From positions 1 through 46,573 of the forward strand of contig JAISVY010000166.1 of assembly GCA_031271325.1 (NCBI GenBank): a stretch of DNA of 46,573 bases. Direction: 5' to 3'. Made by a program: the position numbers and the translations under genes. The DNA comes from Oscillospiraceae bacterium (GTDB lineage Bacteria > Bacillota > Clostridia > Oscillospirales > UBA929). This document shows positions 14,717 through 23,199 of this stretch, in pieces (the first letter of the stretch is position 1; each line of letters starts with the position of its first letter). The notes under the pieces were generated by a model. It ran no database searches. It was not told the origin of the DNA and saw only the letters and a list, made by a program, of their open reading frames with translations.

Positions 14717-16168
14717 TTAGTTAAATGCGTTGTTGATGTAGTCTTGGACGATGTTTTTCCATTTTTCGGTGAATTGGGTCGGGGTTTCGGAGCCGTTCAT
14801 GATGCCGCCGATGTAGAAGCCGTTGCCGTTTTCATCGGTCATAGCGAGGTCGTTCCACATGTCGTACTGCGCCTTTTCGCACATCTTTTTCGCGTATTCC
14901 CAGCCGCGGGTATCCGGGCCAAACAGGTCTTCCATCCAGGTCCAGTCATCGCGAAGCGACGTATCGCCGGCAAACCAGTTGGTGAAGTCGTAATAGACTC
15001 TGAAGACGATTTCGGGGTCGGGGGTTCCGACCGGGATCATCATGACGTTGCCGTTGAGGTTAACGGTTGCGCTCACGCCGCCCTGTGCTTCGGCGGTGGG
15101 ACCGGTCGGCCACGGTACGCTTCTGATGTCATAGGGGCAGTCTTCGGATTGGGAGACGCCGTAGTTTTGGGCAAGCCACGGGATGAAGATGAAGAACGCG
15201 AGATCGTTGTTGCTCCAGTCTCCGTTTTCCCAGAAGATTCCGCCTTCATCGCTCCACGCTTTGGCGACTTGGGAGATGTTGTACATGTCGTCAATGAAGT
15301 CAAAAACTTCTCTGGTGGGCGCGGAGGTAATTTCTTCGGTTTCGCCCAGAGCGATATGCGCGTTGTTGGAGATGAGAAGGTTTTCAAGGAAACGCACGTG
15401 ACCGCCGCTCCAGCCGTAGGTCGGGGTGCCGGTGGTCGTGTCGGTGCAAGCCTTCATGATGTCCATCCACGCCTGCCATGTCCATTCGCCCGCGTCGTAG
15501 AGATCCTGCGGGTTGGGCTGACCTTTGGCTTGCAGGATGTCATAGTTGAAGCCCAGCATATACATAGCGTTGGGGTTGATGGTGGGGGTTACGGAGAAGA
15601 TATAGTCTTTGTCCATGCCGCCGATGTTGATCGGGGTGAACACGTTTTTCGCTTCATCGTTGTTGAGGATGTCGTACGCGGGATCTGTCGCGTAGTCGGA
15701 GATGGGGATTGCGTAGCCGCTGGTGATCGGCATGATCATAAACTGCGTGTCGAGCGTGTAGATATCGACATCGGGAGTTCCCGCCTTCAGCGAGGTGTTG
15801 AGCGATTCCCTCGCGCCGTCAAAGGTCATGTTGACATAGTTGAAGGTGACGTTGTAGCGTTCCTCAATGGCGCGCATGTTGTCCAGCCGCATCTGACCTA
15901 CCATGGGATCGGCTTCGTCTTCGGGCATTTCGAGGGTGTTGGAGTCATACTCGCTGTCCCACCACTGCCCGATATAGATGTCGCGGGTGTTATTGTAGCG
16001 CAGGGAACTGCTGCTGTCGCCGCCGCTGCTGTCACCCGGATCGGTATTGCCCCCGGGTTCGTTGCTGCTATTGTCGTCGGTTGTGGCGCTGTTTCCGCCG
16101 CAAGCGGCGAGCAGTGTCAGCAGCATGAGCGCCGCGAGCGCGAGCGCAAAGATCTTTGAAAATTTCAC
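14717..16168 (-). CDS. Extracellular solute-binding lipoprotein (operon distal)
   Basis: A 483-residue family 1 solute-binding protein. The signal peptide ends in a lipobox (LLAACGG) and is followed by a long Asn/Ser/Gly/Asp linker before the binding domain. Segments such as FNYDILQAKGQPNPQDLYDAGEWTWQAW and the FFIFIPWLAQ region near residue 300 are typical of sugar-binding proteins of CUT1 importers. The start is GTG at 16168, chosen because AAAGGAGG lies six bases upstream; an ATG eight codons earlier lacks one. It is the last gene of the operon, next to the unknown lipoprotein, and most likely serves the permease pair 18031-19970. Confidence 0.9.
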   Translation of the reverse strand: MKFSKIFALALAALMLLTLLAACGGNSATTDDNSSNEPGGNTDPGDSSGGDSSSSLRYNNTRDIYIGQWWDSEYDSNTLEMPEDEADPMVGQMRLDNMRAIEERYNVTFNYVNMTFDGARESLNTSLKAGTPDVDIYTLDTQFMIMPITSGYAIPISDYATDPAYDILNNDEAKNVFTPINIGGMDKDYIFSVTPTINPNAMYMLGFNYDILQAKGQPNPQDLYDAGEWTWQAWMDIMKACTDTTTGTPTYGWSGGHVRFLENLLISNNAHIALGETEEITSAPTREVFDFIDDMYNISQVAKAWSDEGGIFWENGDWSNNDLAFFIFIPWLAQNYGVSQSEDCPYDIRSVPWPTGPTAEAQGGVSATVNLNGNVMMIPVGTPDPEIVFRVYYDFTNWFAGDTSLRDDWTWMEDLFGPDTRGWEYAKKMCEKAQYDMWNDLAMTDENGNGFYIGGIMNGSETPTQFTEKWKNIVQDYINNAFN

Positions 16169-16191
16169 TGTTTTGCCTCCTTTAACTATCA

Positions 16192-17982
16192 TTATTCCGC
16201 CGCCGCGTCGTCAGCGCTGAGGTTGAAGTTCGGTGTGTAGAGAACGACTTTAAACAGATCCATGTCTTTGTTGCGGTTTTGGATCCAGAAGGCGTTCAAA
16301 TTCGTATAGATGTCCTCTGCCGTACCGCCTTTGTCAATCCAGCCCTGTATCAGCGCTTCGGCGGAAATCATGTCGATACCGATCAGCGGGTCGCTGAATC
16401 CCAGCGGGTCGTTGATGGCGTCGCCGCCGCCGAATATCTCTTTGACCGATTTGTCTTCAGTCGCGTAACGCTGGACGCAGAACTGCGCGCCTTCTTCGGA
16501 GAGATAATACGCGATGATATACGCGCCGGGTACGAGCCATTCCGGCTCGAATTCGCCGACCGAGTCCGCTCCGGTTTCAGGAACGACGGTGGTATTCACG
16601 CGGAAGTTCAGTTGCCATGCGCCGACCGATTTGAACGGGGTATATTCGTCGGGGCTGATCGAGTTGTAAGGCGTTAGGTCGATATACCCGTCGTGTCCCG
16701 CGACATACGGTTTATAGCCCAGCTCCGCGGTGCGCTGACCGACCGAGAATTTGTTGACGGTCAGGTCTACGCCCCAGTCGCCGATATTCACGCAGTTGAC
16801 CCAGTCGAACGTTTCCGCGCCGGATGCCGCGACGATATCTTCATAGCGGTACTGCGCGATGTTTCCGGAGAGGTTTGTTGTGTACGGCGAAACCTTAACC
16901 CAGTTGTTTAACGCCGTTACGGACTCCGGAACTTCCGTGCCCTCCGCTCCCCAACTCTGGAAGATCAGCTCGGGCGCTTTTTCGCTCTTGTAGTATACGG
17001 TAAACACGGCTCCGGGCTGGATCACGCTGAGGTCGAGATCAAGCACCTTGCCCGCCTGCCCCCAGTTTGCGGAGGTTCCGGTAGCGCCGTCCTGCAGGAA
17101 GTCAATGGAAGCCTCTTCTTCGAGCGCGTAGAGCATTGTTCTGTCCGCGTCGCCGAATCCCTGCGGGGGAACGAAGGAGACGGTGGTGTCGGGTACCATC
17201 GGGTTACCCGCTTCGTCTTTGAACAGGATGTAATCAATGATTACGTTGTTAATGGGGCGGTCAACCGGCGGTTCCTCGGTGAACTCGGTGCCTTCTTCCG
17301 CCGCCAGTGCCTTTCTGTCGTTATAGGAGGTTGTGGCGGTCGTATTGGCGTCTTTGATCGCGTCGTAGGTCTTCGTGATGATCGCGATGTTTTTCTGACC
17401 CGGCTCAAAGAATTTGGTCAGCTCGGCGACGGTGGTTCTGGGGTTATTACGCTCGACGGCGACGCCCCACAGATACGCGGTTTCTGTCAGGTCCGCGCCC
17501 GTCCATGTGAGGATGTTGCCGGACATGGCGTAGAATCCGTCTCCGTTCGGGTTATCGGCGTAGATACGGGCTTCGATCGAGCGGATGTCGGCGACCTTAT
17601 CGCCAAACATGCTGGACACGTCAATGCCCAAATACGGCTGGCCGTTTTCCACCACATTGATTTTCAAGGCTTTCGCGCCATTGAAGTCAATGATCTCCAG
17701 CTCGGACGGGTCAGCGCCGCCCGGCGTCAGGTTGATGGCCATATAGCCCATGTTGCCGTCTGAGAAGTCGATGGCGCCTTCCGGCACGGGACCGATCTCG
17801 TTGACGACCGGGCTGGGATCCCACGACTGGTCACCACTCTCGGAGGGTACGGTATCCGCCGGAGTGGGGGAGTCGGCGGCTACGTCCGGCGTCGGGGAGG
17901 CGGCCTGTTCGCTGGCGCAAGCCGCAAACGCCATAAACATAAGCAAGGCAGCCAGGAGAATCGCGAAATGCTTTGTCTTCAT
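16192..17982 (-). CDS. Large lipoprotein of unknown function, lectin-like
   Basis: A 596-residue secreted lipoprotein (lipobox FAACASE, lipidated cysteine near residue 22) with a Pro/Thr/Asp linker to about residue 60. I do not recognise the family. Beyond the linker, residues about 65-270 and 275-430 each read like beta-sandwich domains with patterns such as LEIIDFNGAKALKI, NNVIIDYILFKDE and KVLDLDLSVIQPGAVFTVYYK, resembling carbohydrate-binding modules; the rest (430-580) has DGYIDLTPYNSISPDEY and FNLS segments. No catalytic motif is apparent. It sits between a solute-binding gene and permeases, so a role in holding or presenting the transported glycan is inferred. Two adjacent ATGs; the second has better spacing from GAGGG. 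Confidence 0.75.
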   Translation of the reverse strand: MKTKHFAILLAALLMFMAFAACASEQAASPTPDVAADSPTPADTVPSESGDQSWDPSPVVNEIGPVPEGAIDFSDGNMGYMAINLTPGGADPSELEIIDFNGAKALKINVVENGQPYLGIDVSSMFGDKVADIRSIEARIYADNPNGDGFYAMSGNILTWTGADLTETAYLWGVAVERNNPRTTVAELTKFFEPGQKNIAIITKTYDAIKDANTTATTSYNDRKALAAEEGTEFTEEPPVDRPINNVIIDYILFKDEAGNPMVPDTTVSFVPPQGFGDADRTMLYALEEEASIDFLQDGATGTSANWGQAGKVLDLDLSVIQPGAVFTVYYKSEKAPELIFQSWGAEGTEVPESVTALNNWVKVSPYTTNLSGNIAQYRYEDIVAASGAETFDWVNCVNIGDWGVDLTVNKFSVGQRTAELGYKPYVAGHDGYIDLTPYNSISPDEYTPFKSVGAWQLNFRVNTTVVPETGADSVGEFEPEWLVPGAYIIAYYLSEEGAQFCVQRYATEDKSVKEIFGGGDAINDPLGFSDPLIGIDMISAEALIQGWIDKGGTAEDIYTNLNAFWIQNRNKDMDLFKVVLYTPNFNLSADDAAAE

Positions 17983-18030
17983 CATTTTCCCTCTTTCATA
18001 GAAATTGATTTGGCGCGCTGAAGAGAATTG

Positions 18031-19023
18031 CTATCCTACAATGCCTGAACGCTCCACCCCCTCGATAAACCGTCGTTGCAGAAATACATAGATGATGACC
18101 ATCGGTAAGATCATCAGCACTATACCTGCGTAGACATACAGTTGCTGTATATTCGGATCGACCACGCGGTCGCGGTTCGCGATGGTCGCGCCCAGCGTAT
18201 TCAGGCGCTTGCTCAGTACGATGTTGTCGCTTACGTTAAACGCGTTGGCGTAGAACAGATCGTTGTATTGCCACACCAAAGAGAACAGCGTTACCGTGAT
18301 GATCGAAGGAATGGCGTTGGGAATCATCACGCGCAAAAAGGTGAAGAACGTGCCGCCGCCGTCTACGAACGACGCTTCCTCGATTTCCTTCGGCAGCCCG
18401 CGGAAGAACTGATTGAAGATGTAGATATACAGACCGGAGCGCAAACCGGTACCGAAGATCGACAGCAGGTACAGCGGCACCGGTGTGGACAGCAGGTTCA
18501 CCTTTTCCCCGCCGAACAGGCTGAACAGCCACAGCGGGTCGAAATTGCGGAAGGTCATATACAGCGGCAGCATGATGGTGTGCGCCGGAAGAACGATCAT
18601 GACAATCACGCAGCCGAACAGCAGCCTCTTAAACGGGAAGTTGAAACGGGCGAACCCGTAGCCGACCATTGAGCAGATCGCGAGCTGGACAACCGTCAAA
18701 GAAACCACATAGAGCAGGTTGTTGCCCATGACGCGGAAATAATCCAGCCGCGTAATCGCCAGCTGATAACGCTCCAGCGTCGGCGTTTGCGGGATGAGGT
18801 AGACAAGCGGGCTGTACTGGTCTTCGTTGGAGAAGAACGAACTGACCACGATTCCGATCAGAGGCGAAATGATGACGTAGGCGATACCCACAATCAGTAT
18901 AAGCCGGAAAATAGACATGATGAACTTCTTGGTGGAGCGGACGATTCTGTTTCTTTCGTTGTGGAGTTGGGTGTCGCTCTTGGCTTTGACCCACAGGGAT
19001 CTCCCTTTATGGATGATATTCAA
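18031..19023 (-). CDS. CUT1 carbohydrate ABC permease (MalG type)
   Basis: A 330-residue inner-membrane permease with six predicted transmembrane helices. The cytoplasmic EAA loop, EEASFVDGGGTFFTF...MIPNAIP, that docks on the ATPase lies near residue 220. The N-terminus is extended by about 35 basic, hydrophilic residues, longer than usual. The start codon is TTG at 19023, supported by GGGGGG just upstream. It pairs with the adjacent MalF-type gene. Confidence 0.92.
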   Translation of the reverse strand: MNIIHKGRSLWVKAKSDTQLHNERNRIVRSTKKFIMSIFRLILIVGIAYVIISPLIGIVVSSFFSNEDQYSPLVYLIPQTPTLERYQLAITRLDYFRVMGNNLLYVVSLTVVQLAICSMVGYGFARFNFPFKRLLFGCVIVMIVLPAHTIMLPLYMTFRNFDPLWLFSLFGGEKVNLLSTPVPLYLLSIFGTGLRSGLYIYIFNQFFRGLPKEIEEASFVDGGGTFFTFLRVMIPNAIPSIITVTLFSLVWQYNDLFYANAFNVSDNIVLSKRLNTLGATIANRDRVVDPNIQQLYVYAGIVLMILPMVIIYVFLQRRFIEGVERSGIVG

Positions 19024-19037
19024 TGGTTCCGCCCCCC

Positions 19038-19970
19038 TTAATTCTGATAGAATGTGCGCTTAGAGACCCACAAACCGGCAATCAGCAGGATGCCGCAGAC
19101 AGAGAGCATGCTCACGAGGCTAAATACGGAGCCGAGCGAGTAGTTGTTGTCGTTGAATGTGGTTCGGTACGCCAAATCCAGCACCTGGCTGGTAATGAAC
19201 GAGTCTACGACCGTATAAACCATGTTCGTCACCAAAAGCGGCGACACCATCGGGAAGGTTACCTTCCAGAACGTCTCGTAGGGCGTCGCGCCTTCAATCT
19301 TCGCCACCTCGTAGAGCGAGGGAGAAATCGACTGCAGCGCCGCGAGGAAGATGATGATCTGCACCCCCGAGGAGGTGACAATCGTGCTGATCCGGCTGAC
19401 CGCTCCGGCGATGTAGTCCAGAATGGTCTGCGGGATCGCGTCTCCCAGCAGTCCTAAGTAGAAGTCTATGTTAAACCCGCCGCTTCCGCCGACCGCGTCC
19501 ATCACGACGGTGGAAACCGGACTGTTGCCTCCGATGATGGTACCCTGCGCGGTCGAGAGCGCCGTCGCGATTGAGGGCGAGTTCAGCAGCACCGGCAGGA
19601 AGAAGATTGCGCGCGCGACCGTTCTGCCTTTGAACTTTTGATTCAGCATCAACGCCATAAACAGCGAGAAGAAGAGAATCAGCGGCACGTCGATGATCAT
19701 GTTGCCGAGCGACTGCGTCAGGATCTGCCGGAAACTCGGATGCACGGAAAACGCTTCGTTGAAATACCTAAGCCCGGCAAAACCGGTAAACTGAAATCCT
19801 GTTTCCGTGTCGATTGAATTGCTGAGCGCGAAGCGAACGGTCATGCCGATGCTGAAAACATAGAAGATTATAAACCCGATCACAAACGGCGATATAAACA
19901 TCAGACCGCTGATCGAACGCCTTTGCACCAGCGTCAGTCCGCGCCGCTTCATTTTAACGGTGGTAGTCAT
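19038..19970 (-). CDS. CUT1 carbohydrate ABC permease (MalF type)
   Basis: A 310-residue membrane permease, six transmembrane helices, with the EAA loop YEVAKIEGATPYETFWKVTFP near residue 225. An insertion of about 50 residues (GNSPVSTVVMDAVGG... to GAVSRISTIV) lies between helices 3 and 4, longer than in standard MalF-type sugar permeases such as LplB/YtcP relatives; it probably forms a periplasmic-side (outer face) loop. ATG at 19970 overlaps the DUF5696-like gene stop (ATGA). Confidence 0.92.
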   Translation of the reverse strand: MTTTVKMKRRGLTLVQRRSISGLMFISPFVIGFIIFYVFSIGMTVRFALSNSIDTETGFQFTGFAGLRYFNEAFSVHPSFRQILTQSLGNMIIDVPLILFFSLFMALMLNQKFKGRTVARAIFFLPVLLNSPSIATALSTAQGTIIGGNSPVSTVVMDAVGGSGGFNIDFYLGLLGDAIPQTILDYIAGAVSRISTIVTSSGVQIIIFLAALQSISPSLYEVAKIEGATPYETFWKVTFPMVSPLLVTNMVYTVVDSFITSQVLDLAYRTTFNDNNYSLGSVFSLVSMLSVCGILLIAGLWVSKRTFYQN

Positions 19971-22555
19971 GCCGCGACCCCCTCTCTCACGGCATATCCT
20001 CTCGCGGGAACGGTTATGCCTTCATATGTCAGATCGCTGACGGTTCTGTTGACGATGATCTGCACGCCGTTGTCATAGGTGACGCACCGTAAGCCGTCCG
20101 GCGTAACCTCATGGGTTACCATCAGGCTGCCGCTGACCTTGGAGAGGACGGGATTGACCGTGTTGTAGAGGTTCACCGCCGTGTCTGTCCAGTTTTGATA
20201 GTAGGTGCTGTTGAAACGGTTCAGACCGGTGTACTTCATCTCGCTGGCTTCCTCATAGGTCAGGGTGAAGTGCGGCGAGGCTCCGTATTCCAGAAGCTGG
20301 AGTATGATACCGTCTTGGTCGTTGATGTCGCTTCGGTTGACGGCGTACCCGGCGTACGGGATGTATCCGTGCACCACCATTTGGTAGAAGGGAACCTCTT
20401 CATCGACGATGTAGCTTTCGTTGTGCGCGAGGGGGACGTTGATGATGTCGTCCGCGCCTTTGAACGCGTAAACGTTGCCGCCGGATACCATGATGTCTTT
20501 TCCTATGCCGTTGAGTCTCTCAAGCTGCGCTTCCACGATAGAGAGGGCGGATTCCCGGTCGATAAATTCGGTGCGCTTCCGGTCGGAGGTGAGCGTGTTG
20601 CCCAGATCCCGGAGCGAAACGCCGGTGATGTCATACCGCTCGATGTTTTTCACGAATGAGTCGATATAGCGCGGTAAAAACTTGGGAGACATCAGGTCGT
20701 ATACCGTTTCGACATACCCGAACGACCACGCGGCCTCATAGGAGAGCGGGTCAACCTGCCCCCACACGCCGACATAGCCGCCGCCGTAATACCGCGACGA
20801 TTCCTGCTGCCAATTGTAGTCTTTGCTGCGGAACCGCACTTCTTGGAAAACCACGTCGGCGTAGAGCTTGCCGCCCTGCGCTTCCAGCCGCGACGACAGT
20901 TCCTCCAGCTCGGCTTCGCTTCCGAGCTGCTTGATAAGCTTGATTTTGTGGGTAACGTCGTGATAATAACCCCTGTTGTGCCAGCCCTGATAATTGATGA
21001 CCTGATTTTGGATGCCCGCGTCGTTGAACAGACTGACGATCTCGCCGGCCTGCTCATAGGTCGTCATCGGGAGCATCCCCTCGTAGGGAACCGCCGCGAT
21101 GAACTTCGTGCCCATCGCCGCGCCGATCAGGTCGAGGTATAACGGCACGTCGCCGCCGCTTTCCTTTTCGGCAAGGACGCCTTCGCTCTCCAACTTCTCG
21201 CGATAGTAACGCGCCATACCGGAGTAGCCGTCGTATTCCTCGGTCAGGAACTTATAACGCACCGTGAGGTTTGCTTTGTATATGTTTTTCTCCACCATCG
21301 GCAAGTCTGCTTCCAGCCCGGTTGTGCCGAACATCGCGAGCGAAGCGCTGCCGCGTACGATGAAGATGGGGTAAACGGTATTGTAGCTGTTGGCCTTTCC
21401 GGCGATCCCGGCCGTCACCTGCGCGAACGACTGACCTTCTTCGATCACGGCAAAGACGCGCGAGTTTTGCTTTTGGATGCCGAACACCGGGAAACGCGCC
21501 ATTTCGGTGTTGCCAAAAACCATGTAGTCGTCGGACAGCATATCCTGTTCGTAGACATCCTGCCGGTAATCCTCCGCGCCGGTCTTGCCGTTGTTGAAGC
21601 GGATTAACGACCCCGCGCCGTTGGGCACCAGCATATACCCTTCTTCTTCACTGCCGCCCGCGTTGAAGTTGCGGAGCATATGGATTTTATCGACCATCGC
21701 GCCGCCGTTTTCCGTGATTTGGTCTGTCGGCACCTGAACGTCCAGCGTGTCGCCGTCCAGACGGTATTCCAGCGATACGCCGAAACTGACCGGCAGAGTG
21801 CCCTCGACCCCGGCTTCCGACATCATGACTTGCAGCTCTTCATCGGTGTAACCCGCCGCTGTCAGCGCTTCGGTCAGTCTGCGGATATTCGCCGCGCCGC
21901 GGGCGCCTTCGCGCAGCTCCAGGAACCCGTCCGGCGCCGCGGGTGATTCGATATAACGCGCTTCAAAGTTTGCGCGTTCTCTCTCGTCGGGGATTCTCGG
22001 CAATATCTCCGCCATCCGCTCCACGCCGAGGTAAATCGGAACCAGCCCCGTGGGAAGCGTCAGGTCGCCGATGCTGTAGTTGACGCGAACGCCGTTTTGG
22101 ATGCTCTCGTTGGTAAACTGTCCGCCCGCGATCGCGTATCTATAGGAGTTATAGGAACCGGGCGTACGCCTCGCCGTGAAGAAGTCTACCGTGATCGGAG
22201 ACTTGAGCAGTTCGTTGTTCAGTCCGGTCGCGAGCGGGTCGTCGTCGGGATTGGGCGGACAGACATAGGCGATCTCCCCGCTGCGTTTGTCGTAGACCGC
22301 CGCGTTGGTCGTCTCGGGGTTGAAGTACAGCTCTAAGAATTCGTTTTCGGCCGCGAGCACCATATCCGGCACGTTGCCGCCGGCACCCAGCTCTTTGAAC
22401 GGGGTGCCCTCTTCAAAGTTGCCGCCGCGCTCCTGGATATATTGCTTGTAGCCGTCGTACATCCGGAAATGCAGGTGCAGATAGAGCTGATACCCGCCGA
22501 AGATCAGTACGGCGGCACCCAGGAGAATCAGAAGCAGTTTTTTACCCAGTCTCAT
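19967..22555 (-). CDS. DUF5696-like membrane-anchored protein
   Basis: An 862-residue protein anchored by one N-terminal transmembrane helix (about residues 6-25), the rest outside. Similar proteins annotated DUF5696 occur beside sugar ABC importers in Paenibacillus and Clostridia; no reaction has been established to my knowledge. The N-terminal third is beta-rich (for example ENEFLELYFNPETTNAAVYDKRSGEI), and residues about 450-760 look like a (beta/alpha)8-barrel hydrolase, including WQESSRYYGG and ITGVSLRDLGNTL. The last 80 residues read like the C-terminal beta-sandwich of glycosidases (VQIIVNRT...GITVPARGYAV). I infer a surface glycoside hydrolase-like protein but cannot name catalytic residues. 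GGGGGGAG precedes the ATG. Confidence 0.8.
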   Translation of the reverse strand: MRLGKKLLLILLGAAVLIFGGYQLYLHLHFRMYDGYKQYIQERGGNFEEGTPFKELGAGGNVPDMVLAAENEFLELYFNPETTNAAVYDKRSGEIAYVCPPNPDDDPLATGLNNELLKSPITVDFFTARRTPGSYNSYRYAIAGGQFTNESIQNGVRVNYSIGDLTLPTGLVPIYLGVERMAEILPRIPDERERANFEARYIESPAAPDGFLELREGARGAANIRRLTEALTAAGYTDEELQVMMSEAGVEGTLPVSFGVSLEYRLDGDTLDVQVPTDQITENGGAMVDKIHMLRNFNAGGSEEEGYMLVPNGAGSLIRFNNGKTGAEDYRQDVYEQDMLSDDYMVFGNTEMARFPVFGIQKQNSRVFAVIEEGQSFAQVTAGIAGKANSYNTVYPIFIVRGSASLAMFGTTGLEADLPMVEKNIYKANLTVRYKFLTEEYDGYSGMARYYREKLESEGVLAEKESGGDVPLYLDLIGAAMGTKFIAAVPYEGMLPMTTYEQAGEIVSLFNDAGIQNQVINYQGWHNRGYYHDVTHKIKLIKQLGSEAELEELSSRLEAQGGKLYADVVFQEVRFRSKDYNWQQESSRYYGGGYVGVWGQVDPLSYEAAWSFGYVETVYDLMSPKFLPRYIDSFVKNIERYDITGVSLRDLGNTLTSDRKRTEFIDRESALSIVEAQLERLNGIGKDIMVSGGNVYAFKGADDIINVPLAHNESYIVDEEVPFYQMVVHGYIPYAGYAVNRSDINDQDGIILQLLEYGASPHFTLTYEEASEMKYTGLNRFNSTYYQNWTDTAVNLYNTVNPVLSKVSGSLMVTHEVTPDGLRCVTYDNGVQIIVNRTVSDLTYEGITVPARGYAVREGVAA

Positions 22556-22566
22556 GATTCTCCCCC

Positions 22567-23199
22567 CTACGATCGGAGCGTCAGCTCTGAATATATGCCG
22601 CGGAACATTCCGGTCACTTGGTTCAGCATATCAAAGAGCAGAACCGCGAGGAAAATAACAATCAGCATGGCGACAATCGTAATGATCAGAGTAACGATGG
22701 TCTTCAGCATCGTGTAGTTGTGGATCGTCATGATGCCGAGCAGAATCAGGATCCCCGACCAGGCGAAGCCGAAACCGAGGATGATGTTGTAGAAGATCTC
22801 CTCGTTTTCGCCCAGCACGTTGGAGACGATAATCGCGGGGATATAGGTGATGATCAGCGGCATCAGCGCATATCCGGCGACGGTGAGAATATCTTTGAAA
22901 CGCCCTTCGCCTTCGCTCAGGCAGGTGACCGACCAGTTGCCGATGCTGAACAGCACGAACAGCAGCAAGATTCTTGTCAGGTCGTCGATTCCGTTGACGG
23001 TGCGCGGGTCGGTCAGGTTGACGATGAACCCCGCGAAGATGCGGTTCATGGTGAAGCAGATGCTGAACACCAGAAGGGTGATCAGGGCGAGGGGAACGCT
23101 GCCCTTCTCACGGTGGCGGATCTCGTAGAAGCTGTCGATCGGGTTGGTCAGCACGCGCCGGTAGTAGTAAAAGATTTCTTTGTTGAAAAACTTACTCAT
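22567..23199 (-). CDS. YIP1-family integral membrane protein
   Basis: A 210-residue protein with about five hydrophobic helices (from residue 33 on) and a hydrophilic N-terminus with FYYYRRVLTNPIDSFYEIR, which with the conserved NWSVTCLSEGEGRFKDI pattern fits the bacterial YIP1 (Yip1 domain) family. Family members are of unknown function; in Firmicutes they recur next to DUF5696 genes and sugar importers. I place the start at ATG 23199 (MSKFFNKE), eight bases into the end of the NHL-protein gene; an upstream in-frame start is possible. Likely a membrane scaffold for the neighbouring surface proteins, by inference only. Confidence 0.8.
   Translation of the reverse strand: MSKFFNKEIFYYYRRVLTNPIDSFYEIRHREKGSVPLALITLLVFSICFTMNRIFAGFIVNLTDPRTVNGIDDLTRILLLFVLFSIGNWSVTCLSEGEGRFKDILTVAGYALMPLIITYIPAIIVSNVLGENEEIFYNIILGFGFAWSGILILLGIMTIHNYTMLKTIVTLIITIVAMLIVIFLAVLLFDMLNQVTGMFRGIYSELTLRS

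Noticed and set aside
14645..16159. 504-codon open frame antisense to the distal binding protein
   Set aside because: No start signal and no recognisable domain; crosses the terminator of the operon.
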